Assembly: GCF_011059145.1 (NCBI RefSeq) | Contig: NZ_JAALLT010000002.1 | Location: 434,001 to 498,000 of the forward strand | Length of the DNA stretch: 64,000 bases | DNA from: Halalkalibaculum roseum | GTDB lineage: Bacteria > Bacteroidota > Rhodothermia > Balneolales > Balneolaceae | Direction: 5' to 3' | In this document: in pieces, positions 18,583 through 25,236 of the stretch | Position numbering within the stretch: the stretch's first letter is position 1 | Layout: each line of letters begins with the position of its first letter | Made by a program: the position numbers and the translations under genes | Notes under the pieces: model-generated | Told to the model about the DNA's origin: nothing | The model's input: the letters and a program-made list of their open reading frames with translations, nothing else | The model's database searches: none

Positions 18583-19524
18583 TTAACGTTTGGTTTTCAG
18601 CATCTTTTCAACTACCAATACATGGGGCAGGGTGAGCACACTTATGAGGATAAAAAGCAGTGAAACCATCTTCTCTTCCAGCCCGAAGGAATTGTTGATT
18701 AGGTAAATGAAGGCCAATCCAAACAGGCTTATTGACGAAAATGGAAGAGCAAGTTTATAGAATTTCCATACAGAAAGTGATTCTCCCATCTTGTTAAAGA
18801 AATCCTTCATCTCCAGGAAATGTCCCATCGAATGCCATAACGCAAAATAAAGCGAAAATCCGATTATAGGATCGTTGAATAAAAAAAGGAAAAGAATGAC
18901 TATGGAATCCAGAACAGGATACCACCAGGACAATTCAAACCTCTCCTTGTTTTGGTATGTTAGAAATGACATCAAGAAGGGATGTTGCAGACCCAGAAGT
19001 ATTGCTAACAGGTAACTGTTGTTGTAGAGCCATTCTATCTCCTGTAAGGCAACACCGGTTGCTTCTCCAATTACCGGTAAGGTATAGTTGAAATCAACAA
19101 ATATTACCAGGGAAAGAATCATCAGACCTCGTGAGATCGTAAGCACTCTTTTTGATGAATCCGGCAGGTCTAGATGTTCAATATCTGCCTGACCGAAATG
19201 ATATATGGTAATTATCACAAAGAGAATAAAACCAGCAATGCCGCTGAGTATCCAAACCAGCGCCATAAGAAACATCAGAAGTAGGTAGGGGATGTAGAAT
19301 TTGAGCTGATCGGAGATGCTTCCTTTCAGATCATATAAACGTGAGCTGATGATATGGTCTATGGCTCCGTGCGGTATGCCTATGAGCAGCATGCTTAAAG
19401 CCAGAAAATAGTATCTTAAGGATACCATCGTTTGGGTAAATAGCATAGAACAAGCAGTGACTGATAATACTACCGCCAAAACATAGAGATCTAATTTTGT
19501 TGTTCCGTGCCTCATAATGCTCAT
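18583..19524 (-). CDS. blh: Brp/Blh family beta-carotene 15,15'-dioxygenase
   Basis: This 313-residue membrane enzyme cleaves beta-carotene into two retinal molecules, the rhodopsin chromophore. It has about eight membrane helices and the conserved iron-binding His motifs GIPHGAIDH, YHFGQADIEH, WHSMGH and LPHVLV. I place the start at 19524 (ATG) because CCGGAGGATT stands just upstream, the best Shine-Dalgarno in the region; a GTG at 19548 in the same frame would start inside the hairpin described separately. It lies 98 bases after the rhodopsin stop, same strand, forming the usual rhodopsin-blh unit. Confidence 0.95.
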   Translation of the reverse strand: MSIMRHGTTKLDLYVLAVVLSVTACSMLFTQTMVSLRYYFLALSMLLIGIPHGAIDHIISSRLYDLKGSISDQLKFYIPYLLLMFLMALVWILSGIAGFILFVIITIYHFGQADIEHLDLPDSSKRVLTISRGLMILSLVIFVDFNYTLPVIGEATGVALQEIEWLYNNSYLLAILLGLQHPFLMSFLTYQNKERFELSWWYPVLDSIVILFLFLFNDPIIGFSLYFALWHSMGHFLEMKDFFNKMGESLSVWKFYKLALPFSSISLFGLAFIYLINNSFGLEEKMVSLLFILISVLTLPHVLVVEKMLKTKR

Positions 19525-19532
19525 TAATAGCA

Positions 19533-19558
19533 ATCCTCCGGCCTTCACACCGGAGGAT
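19533..19558 (-). promoter_or_regulatory. perfect hairpin that buries the blh ribosome-binding site
   Basis: On the mRNA strand ATCCTCCGG, an 8-base loop and CCGGAGGAT form a 9-bp perfect stem, directly followed by TGCTATTA and the blh ATG. The GGAGGA Shine-Dalgarno is wholly inside the 3' arm, so a folded leader would block ribosome access. It lies 64 bases after the rhodopsin stop codon. There is no U-tract, so it is not a terminator. Confidence 0.75.
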
Positions 19559-19622
19559 CAGATACCTGCACCTGGGGATGTCAGATGCAGTGTAATCGTA
19601 TAGGGATAAATGTGTTCTGCTG

Positions 19623-20399
19623 TCAGGCAGCTGCTTTTTCAAGACTATATCCTTCGGCGAGTGATTTTTCTCTGGCAATGGCGTAGATCATTACACCATA
19701 ACCCGCCTTGGCAAGGACGTCTGCAATAGAGTAACCTACCTGAATAGCAACCTGAGACTCAGCACCTGTCAGACCGAGAAATGGTGCCATGTATACTATC
19801 GGATAGAACCCCCAGGTACCGAGTAAAAGCAGTCGAATATTTCGGAACAATATACGTACACGTTCCGGCTGGTCTCCCATGGTATCACCCAACTGCTTCC
19901 ACAATACCCATACTATATAGACAAAAGGTATAGTACTCAGAAAGCCCCAGAGAGCACGGGTTCCGTTATCCATGGCTATTTCGCCGGGATAACCGAGTAT
20001 TATCATAGCACCAGCTGCAATTACCAGTTTGGTAAGCATTGAGCTGCTTTTCTCCCTGGACAGGTTCAAAACCAGTACCAGTTCTACTAGCAGCAGGGGT
20101 ACTGTCAGTAACCAGTCCACATATCTGTAAGCGTCATTAAAGGGTTTGCCGCTGGCAACATAGTTACCGGCTTCGGATAGTGTGTAAGCATCCACCCAGC
20201 TTCCTGTAATGCGAAAATAATGATAGGCTGCTATACCGACTACCAGTGTGGAAACAATTAGCGAGATGCGGTACTTGGGAGCAACCCGCGGCTGGGCCAG
20301 TATAAAGAACAGGCCGGCAGCAAGCATGGAAGCTATGGTAAAGGAAAAGAGATTATAAACGAGGGAATATTCTCCCAGTGTTAGACTTGATAATTCCAT
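19623..20399 (-). CDS. proton-pumping microbial rhodopsin, xanthorhodopsin-like
   Basis: The 258-residue, seven-helix protein pumps protons outward in light. Helix C carries D95-T99-E106 (counterion, Thr, proton donor; the DTE pattern of proteorhodopsin and xanthorhodopsin). R92, H60 and D227 match other pump residues, and K231 (in ADVLAKAGYG) is the retinal Schiff-base Lys. L103 is at the green/blue tuning position, predicting green absorption. W151-G152 puts Gly where bacteriorhodopsin has Trp138, the opening that allows the carotenoid antenna of xanthorhodopsin. It is followed by blh on the same strand. No Shine-Dalgarno is seen before ATG; CCTAACAC lies nine bases upstream. Confidence 0.96.
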   Translation of the reverse strand: MELSSLTLGEYSLVYNLFSFTIASMLAAGLFFILAQPRVAPKYRISLIVSTLVVGIAAYHYFRITGSWVDAYTLSEAGNYVASGKPFNDAYRYVDWLLTVPLLLVELVLVLNLSREKSSSMLTKLVIAAGAMIILGYPGEIAMDNGTRALWGFLSTIPFVYIVWVLWKQLGDTMGDQPERVRILFRNIRLLLLGTWGFYPIVYMAPFLGLTGAESQVAIQVGYSIADVLAKAGYGVMIYAIAREKSLAEGYSLEKAAA

Positions 20400-20438
20400 G
20401 ATTATATGGTGTTAGGTTATCATTTAGATGGCAACAGC

Positions 20439-20468
20439 ATGCAAGAAATTTTGCAGAATGTCTTGCAT
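20439..20468. repeat. inverted repeat in the rhodopsin leader
   Basis: ATGCAAGA (20439-20446) and TCTTGCAT (20461-20468) are perfect reverse complements with a 14-base centre, 40 bases before the rhodopsin ATG and in the shared divergent promoter region. It may be an operator or a 5' leader hairpin. Confidence 0.45.
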
Positions 20469-20643
20469 TTAGACTCCGATATATTGCCGAACTGCTTAGA
20501 TAACTGAAATGCAAAACCCTGAGTTCCGATTTTCAATAATTAATGAAACTAAAATATTTCTGGTATTAAATTCACCTCGGGCGGAATGATACGGTGCGTT
20601 ATTTTTTTAAAGAGTCGATTCAGAAATTGCAAGTAGCAGCGTA

Positions 20644-21540
20644 ATGCATCGTTTATATCAGTATATCAGCAGGGAAGAGAGCAAAGCCTATGTTGAGAAA
20701 GTTTTCGTCTACTCCGCTTTTGCTTTATTTCTATTACACTTGTTTATCATTTTCCTGGCCAATGAAACGGAGTACTTGCCACGCCTTTTCAGGAATGTAC
20801 ACCCCAACTACCTTTCCGCGCTCTATACACCATTTAGTGTGATTTTGGTGTATGAGGTGTACTTCATGATTTTGTCGATTCCCCTTTCTTTTACGGAATC
20901 CATCAAAAAGCAGTATGAAATTATTTCACTGATTATTATTCGTAGAGTTTTCAAGGATATATCTGATTTCGAATCTTTTGATGCGATACTTCAGAACAGT
21001 CAGGATTTTCTTCAAATCATAGCTGATCTTGGGGCAGGTCTGGTTTTGTTTGCCCTGGTTGCGGTATTCTATCATATCAGTAAAAACAGGAAGCCGACAT
21101 CTAAATCAGACAAGCTGCAGAATTTTATTCGTTTTAAGGAGATTGTGACCATTGCTTTGGCCGCTTTGCTTTTTGTGTTGGCAATTTATGCCTTCGGAGA
21201 ATGGCTGCGGGAGGTTTATTTATCGGCATATACTGAAAAGGTATACAGCCTTGAGTTGCATACTATTTTCTTCGATGACCTGTTTTCGGTGATGATTTTT
21301 GCCGACGTCCTTATCTTTATTGCTTCCTTTCTGTATACCAAGAGGTATGAAGTGCTCTTTAGAAATGCAGGGTATGTGGCTTCCACTATCCTGATACGAA
21401 TTTCCCTGACTCTTGATACTATTTACGGGCCGATAATTGCGATCGGTGCCGTCTTAACAGGAATTATAGTACAGGTTGTATTTCGATACTTCAGCTGGCT
21501 GGATATTGAAGAAGATCAAAGAATTTATCCGAGTCAATAA
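20644..21540 (+). CDS. polytopic membrane protein of unknown function, divergent from rhodopsin
   Basis: This 298-residue protein has about six hydrophobic segments (near residues 22-42, 60-84, 125-146, 163-188, 212-232, 245-278). A conserved-looking cytosolic block lies after segment two (ESIKKQYEIISLIIIRRVF, residues about 85-104), and a charged loop follows segment three. I do not recognise the family. It shares a 244-base promoter region with the rhodopsin gene and heads a run of four genes on the plus strand, the other three each encoding a small membrane protein. Arrangement suggests a multi-subunit membrane complex. Channel or sensor would be guesses. Confidence 0.7.
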   Translation: MHRLYQYISREESKAYVEKVFVYSAFALFLLHLFIIFLANETEYLPRLFRNVHPNYLSALYTPFSVILVYEVYFMILSIPLSFTESIKKQYEIISLIIIRRVFKDISDFESFDAILQNSQDFLQIIADLGAGLVLFALVAVFYHISKNRKPTSKSDKLQNFIRFKEIVTIALAALLFVLAIYAFGEWLREVYLSAYTEKVYSLELHTIFFDDLFSVMIFADVLIFIASFLYTKRYEVLFRNAGYVASTILIRISLTLDTIYGPIIAIGAVLTGIIVQVVFRYFSWLDIEEDQRIYPSQ

Positions 21541-21546
21541 ACGAAA

Positions 21547-21753
21547 ATGTATAGCAGTGTGTTAGACAGCCTAATCAATTACGATATTATGGAAACTTAC
21601 ATATTTATAGCCGGTGTGCTGATTACAACTCTTTTTCTGATTGGCATATGGATGTCGCATAAAGAGCGTGTAAAAAATTTGAAGGAACGACAGGATTTGA
21701 AAAAAAATCGCAATGAATATCGAACGAACGAAGAATTTATTTCCTTTCCATAA
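21547..21753 (+). CDS. small single-pass membrane protein (up to 68 residues)
   Basis: The product has one membrane helix (YIFIAGVLITTLFLIGIWM) and a highly charged C-terminal tail (HKERVKNLKERQDLKKNRNE). The frame opens at ATG 21547, six bases after the previous stop, but the ATG at 21589 would give a 54-residue protein beginning just before the helix, the layout of the other small proteins here. No family is recognised. It is second in the cluster that is divergent from the rhodopsin gene. Confidence 0.6.
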   Translation: MYSSVLDSLINYDIMETYIFIAGVLITTLFLIGIWMSHKERVKNLKERQDLKKNRNEYRTNEEFISFP

Positions 21754-21778
21754 TCTTTAATATCAACACAAAACAGTT

Positions 21779-21958
21779 ATGCTAGAGAAATCTGATTACT
21801 TGATACTGAGTTCGGCGCTAATATCTATGGCTATCTCCATCTATCTTTGGTTCTCCGGAAATAAAGATGCCGGGTTGTTTGTAGGTATTTGGGTCCCTTC
21901 GCTGCTAAGTTTTGGAAACTATTTTAAACAAAGGATTAGTGAGGCCAAAAATGGGTGA
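21779..21958 (+). CDS. small two-helix membrane protein (59 residues)
   Basis: The protein begins MLEKSDYLILSSALISMAIS and has two membrane helices (about 7-24 and 30-46) around a short turn (FSGNKDAG), ending in a basic tail (FKQRISEAKNG). It begins 25 bases after the previous stop; its own stop overlaps the start of the next gene (ATGGGTGA), so the two are probably translationally coupled. I recognise no named family. Being the third of four consecutive compact membrane genes is the best evidence that it is real. Confidence 0.6.
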   Translation: MLEKSDYLILSSALISMAISIYLWFSGNKDAGLFVGIWVPSLLSFGNYFKQRISEAKNG

Positions 21959-22106
21959 TTCAGCAGTTTTTGGATTCGGAGTTTTTGTAGTGTTGATTTT
22001 TCTTGCCGGCGTTGCCTTCACGATCAAAGAGTTTCAAAACATCAACGAAGACAAGCAAAGAGACTACAAGAACAAAGACATGAATATCAAAAAGGAAACA
22101 GAGTAA
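21951..22106 (+). CDS. small single-pass membrane protein (51 residues)
   Basis: The product starts MGDSAVFGFGVFVVLIFLAG, one membrane helix, then a charged tail rich in Lys/Asp/Asn. I choose ATG 21951 because it overlaps the preceding stop (8-base overlap); an upstream ATG at 21912 in the same frame would lie deep in the previous gene. A terminator follows at 22119, closing the cluster. The design (short outside head, one helix, long polar tail) matches the 68-residue protein two genes upstream. Function unknown. Confidence 0.6.
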   Translation: MGDSAVFGFGVFVVLIFLAGVAFTIKEFQNINEDKQRDYKNKDMNIKKETE

Positions 22107-22118
22107 GATTTTCATATT

Positions 22119-22150
22119 GAGGCAGGAAGATTAAATTCCTGCCTCATTAA
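22119..22150 (+). terminator. terminator of the small-membrane-protein cluster
   Basis: GAGGCAGGAA (22119-22128) and TTCCTGCCTC (22136-22145) form a perfect 10-bp stem with a 7-base loop, followed by ATTAAAA. The T-tract is poor, so termination is likely but not certain. Confidence 0.65.
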
Positions 22151-22158
22151 AATATGAA

Positions 22159-22218
22159 AGTCGGCAGACCCTGCAAGATCTGCCGACTCAATAAACTCAT
22201 TTAGAACATCTAAATGAG
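22159..22218. repeat. two further perfect 10-bp hairpins before the fasciclin gene
   Basis: AGTCGGCAGA/TCTGCCGACT (22159-22168 and 22179-22188) and CTCATTTAGA/TCTAAATGAG (22196-22205 and 22209-22218) are both perfect. With the terminator stem at 22119 they make three 10-bp hairpins in 100 bases. The last ends 31 bases before the fasciclin start codon, so they could shape its leader. Confidence 0.7.
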
Positions 22219-22249
22219 CCTAACACCAACATAAAAATAAGAGGTTCTT

Positions 22250-22768
22250 ATGAAATCAGCAACAACTTATCTGGCTGTAATAGCTTTAAGCGTTGCTCTA
22301 TTCGCATTCACGTCAACCGCTAAAGCCCAAGACAATTCATCTGACATAGTCGATCTGGCTGTGCAGACTGAATCACTGTCTACTTTGGTTCAAGCTGTAA
22401 AAGCTGCCGGGCTGGTAGAAACGCTTAAAGGTGAAGGTCCCTATACCGTTTTTGCACCTACAAACGAAGCGTTCTCAAAGTTGCCGGACGGTACGCTGGA
22501 AACCTTACTGAAGCCTGAAAACAAAGATCAACTGGTTCGCATTCTTACTTACCATGTTGTACCCGGTAACGTTCAGTCTACCGATCTTGAAGACGGAATG
22601 ACGGCAACTACCGCCGAAGGTTCCGAAATAGAGGTAAACCTGGGTGAGACGGTTATGATTAACAACGCCACTGTCGTCAATGCCGATATTGAAGCTTCAA
22701 ACGGCGTCGTGCATGTGATTGATACAGTAATTATGCCTCCCAAAAAGGAGTCAAGCGGAAGCTACTAG
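22250..22768 (+). CDS. secreted single fasciclin (FAS1) domain protein
   Basis: The 172-residue protein has a signal peptide (cut after KAQ, about residue 26) and one FAS1 domain: [19 protein letters not shown], then [15 protein letters not shown] (H1-like motif), YHVVPG and [13 protein letters not shown] (H2-like motif). FAS1 domains mediate adhesion to proteins, glycans or surfaces; in bacteria they are often periplasmic or surface proteins. Length is normal for one domain. It has its own terminator. The three-hairpin leader may affect expression. Ligand unknown. Confidence 0.93.
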   Translation: MKSATTYLAVIALSVALFAFTSTAKAQDNSSDIVDLAVQTESLSTLVQAVKAAGLVETLKGEGPYTVFAPTNEAFSKLPDGTLETLLKPENKDQLVRILTYHVVPGNVQSTDLEDGMTATTAEGSEIEVNLGETVMINNATVVNADIEASNGVVHVIDTVIMPPKKESSGSY

Positions 22769-22789
22769 TCTTCAGCATCTACTCTATTA

Positions 22790-22818
22790 AAAAACCCGGT
22801 TTATAGCCGGGTTTTTTT
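22790..22818 (+). terminator. terminator of the first fasciclin gene
   Basis: AACCCGG and CCGGGTT enclose a 7-base loop and are followed by seven T; a run of A on the other side could also serve the opposite direction. It is almost the same as the terminator of the second fasciclin gene. Confidence 0.9.
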
Positions 22819-23070
22819 ATTTTAAGATTAGATACGTTCTCACATTTAATAGGTACAATTAGTTACTAAGACAATAGAATAGAAGATATATTATCCATGA
22901 AAAAATATTTTACCTAACTATTTGAAATAAATAGCAATAGTGATAATATCATTATAAGACAGTACTCAAGAGTGGATGGTGCTTCGCATTTCCAAGCCGT
23001 TCAAGTTCGGATATCCTGATCCAATTTAACTTAACCTTTTGTCAGAAAAACTGACGGGAGAATAAACATT

Positions 23071-24399
23071 ATGAAAACACTAGATATTGCAGGGATCAGG
23101 AACAGTTATACTGTTCTTTTTCTTGCTTTAGTAATAATTATTGTCAGCTGTAAAGACAATGATAACACAGTAACTCCAATAGAAGAGCCCGGGGTTCTGG
23201 ATCTGATTCAATCAAACAGCAATCTCGAAACCCTTGCTGCTCTATTGGATGGAACTTCTCTTTCCCAAACGCTATCCGGTTCGGGTTCCGTTACTATTTT
23301 TGCACCAAACGATGAAGCGTTTGCCAAGCTTCCGCAGGGTTATCTGGAAAGCCTGACTGAACAGCAAAAACTTGATATACTGAAGTATCACGTGTATTCC
23401 GGCAATTACCCGTTGATCAACGAAATCAAACAAGAAGCTATCATCTCCCTGCACGGAGATCCGCTCTTTATGGAGATCGGGCAGACTCACGGAGATTTGC
23501 TCAATGGCCAGGCAAAATTTGTCAGTAAAAACATTGAAGCTAATAATGGAATGATCCATATAGTGGATGTTGTACTAGTACCTGACAAATTCGGTACACT
23601 GGCTGATAATATATACAAGAGATTCGATTATCGGTTGTTGTATGAGCGAATGGAACATACAGGAATGCTTGCAACTCTTGAAGAGACCGGACATAGAACG
23701 CTTTTAGCTTCACGAAATAGTACACTTGGTATTGAAGATTATTTGAATACGACCTTTACTGAAGAACAGTGGCAGGAAATCATGAAACACCACATTCTGG
23801 ATACTGATATAACCGGTTTTGGTCCTGGTACACGGACGGCTTTAGCTACCATGGCAGGTGATTCAGTTTATCTGGAAGTGTTGGAGTCAGGAACTTACAA
23901 GTTTAACAATTTTGAGGTTCCTCTTAACTTACTTAAATCCTCAAACGGTACTATCCTTTTTGAGGATGGGTTTGCTCTACCGGATAAGCACCTTGGCATA
24001 CTTTCTTTGATGGATAAACGATTCTATTTTAATACAGTCAGGAGTGCAATGGCGGTTGCAAAAATGACCGGGAGGCTGTACAATTCACTTAATAACGCTG
24101 ACGAGAAATTCACCATATTTGCACTGAAAAATAATGCTGCTGGATTAAATAATTTGCCCACAGATGAGCAAGGACTTGCGAATATTCTGAAATACCATGT
24201 GCTATTGGAGAAAGTCACAGCGGAACAACTTCAGCACAACCAGTCCTATACCACCTGGCAGGGAGAGCAGCTGACTATTACCAAAGTTGGGGATACTATT
24301 ACCATTAACGGCGAAGCTACCATAACCATGTCTGATTTGGTTGGGACGAATGGGGTAGTTCATGTTATCGATAGAGTCATTATACCACCAAGTAATTAA
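23071..24399 (+). CDS. lipoprotein with three fasciclin (FAS1) domains
   Basis: The 442-residue protein has a membrane-like N-terminus with a lipobox (IIIVSC, Cys near residue 27), so it should be lipid-anchored. Three FAS1-type domains follow (about 40-168, 175-300, 305-440). Domain 1 has TIFAPNDEAFAKLP and NGMIHIVDVVLVP and domain 3 has FTIFALKNNAA and [13 protein letters not shown], whereas domain 2 is degenerate (RTLLASRNSTL, NGTILFEDG). It is 300 bases from the single-domain gene and shares its terminator sequence, which points to local duplication. A surface adhesion role is likely by family. The upstream gap 22819-23070 shows nothing else. Confidence 0.9.
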   Translation: MKTLDIAGIRNSYTVLFLALVIIIVSCKDNDNTVTPIEEPGVLDLIQSNSNLETLAALLDGTSLSQTLSGSGSVTIFAPNDEAFAKLPQGYLESLTEQQKLDILKYHVYSGNYPLINEIKQEAIISLHGDPLFMEIGQTHGDLLNGQAKFVSKNIEANNGMIHIVDVVLVPDKFGTLADNIYKRFDYRLLYERMEHTGMLATLEETGHRTLLASRNSTLGIEDYLNTTFTEEQWQEIMKHHILDTDITGFGPGTRTALATMAGDSVYLEVLESGTYKFNNFEVPLNLLKSSNGTILFEDGFALPDKHLGILSLMDKRFYFNTVRSAMAVAKMTGRLYNSLNNADEKFTIFALKNNAAGLNNLPTDEQGLANILKYHVLLEKVTAEQLQHNQSYTTWQGEQLTITKVGDTITINGEATITMSDLVGTNGVVHVIDRVIIPPSN

Positions 24400-24440
24400 G
24401 CAATTGGAGTGTATAAGGTCTTCACCAATTACGCGAAATA

Positions 24441-24470
24441 AAAAAACCCGGTTAACAGCCGGGTTTTTTT
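24441..24470 (+). terminator. terminator of the second fasciclin gene
   Basis: AACCCGG and CCGGGTT (24445-24465) enclose a 7-base loop and are followed by seven T. It starts 41 bases after the stop codon. The 240 bases that follow, up to the DoxX gene, are AT-rich and hold no feature I can name. Confidence 0.9.
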
Positions 24471-24707
24471 ATTTATATGGTCACCATTTCTTACGGAAAA
24501 TAAGTTAGGATCGGTTATTCAGATGAATCCGGGATTACTGTTTTAGCTATGCTAAATTGCTTATCCATATAATTATCGTGCACTTCTAATTGGCTTATTT
24601 CACAGCTTATTTCATAAATAAATTTTGGGATTTTAAAATCCTATTGGATTATTATACAATAAATTTGTTTACTAATATCTATTTATGGCTAAATTAATTA
24701 GGCAATT

Positions 24708-25118
24708 ATGCTAAAAAGACTTAAATCTTCCGGGTTGACGGAATTTGTTAATACAGGGGTTACCCTATTGATACTGCGTGTATTTGGTTCATTTTTTATG
24801 CTATACGGTCACGGATGGGGTAAAGTGATGAGAGTGTTTAACGGTGACTTCCGTTTTGCCGATCCTATAGGGCTGGGACCGGAACTTTCCCTTATTTTGT
24901 CGGCATTTGCAGAGGGTATATGTGCCATACTGGTAATTATCGGTCTTTATACCCGGGCCGCTTCCTTAGTGCTGATGATTAATATGAGCGTGGCCTTTCT
25001 GTTTGTACATATCAATGATCCATTTGGAGATATGGAGAAATCACTGCTCTTTTTACTGATATTCAGTACGGTCTTTTTACTAGGTCCAGGCAAATATTCA
25101 CTGGATCATAAAAAATAA
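24708..25118 (+). CDS. DoxX family membrane protein
   Basis: The 136-residue protein has four membrane helices and the DoxX pattern: LRVFGSFFMLYGHGWGKV near the N-terminus, a second helix with AEGICAILVIIGLYTRAAS, then helices three and four and a GPGKYSLD ending. DoxX proteins occur in oxidase or thiol/redox-linked membrane complexes, but for most members no activity is known. It is transcribed alone, convergent with the FAD oxidase gene. Normal length. Confidence 0.87.
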   Translation: MLKRLKSSGLTEFVNTGVTLLILRVFGSFFMLYGHGWGKVMRVFNGDFRFADPIGLGPELSLILSAFAEGICAILVIIGLYTRAASLVLMINMSVAFLFVHINDPFGDMEKSLLFLLIFSTVFLLGPGKYSLDHKK

Positions 25119-25165
25119 ACCGATGACCTGAATTCCTGCAATAGGAGGTTCATCTTATAATGATA

Positions 25166-25214
25166 GAGAAGAGCAAGCCAATCTTGCCTCTTTTGTACAT
25201 TGGCTGCTCTTCTC
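25166..25214. repeat. long inverted repeat between convergent genes
   Basis: A left arm of 17 bases (25166-25182, starting GAGAAGAGCA) pairs with a right arm of 16 (25199-25214, ending GCTCTTCTC), with one bulged A and a 16-base loop. It lies between the stops of DoxX and the FAD oxidase, so it may end transcripts from both sides, but there is no T-tract on either strand. Confidence 0.55.
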
Positions 25215-25236
25215 CTGATCTAAGTTTCTAACCTAA

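Noticed and set aside
19525-19548. GTG start for blh
   Set aside because: It lies inside the hairpin; the ATG at 19524 has an ideal Shine-Dalgarno.
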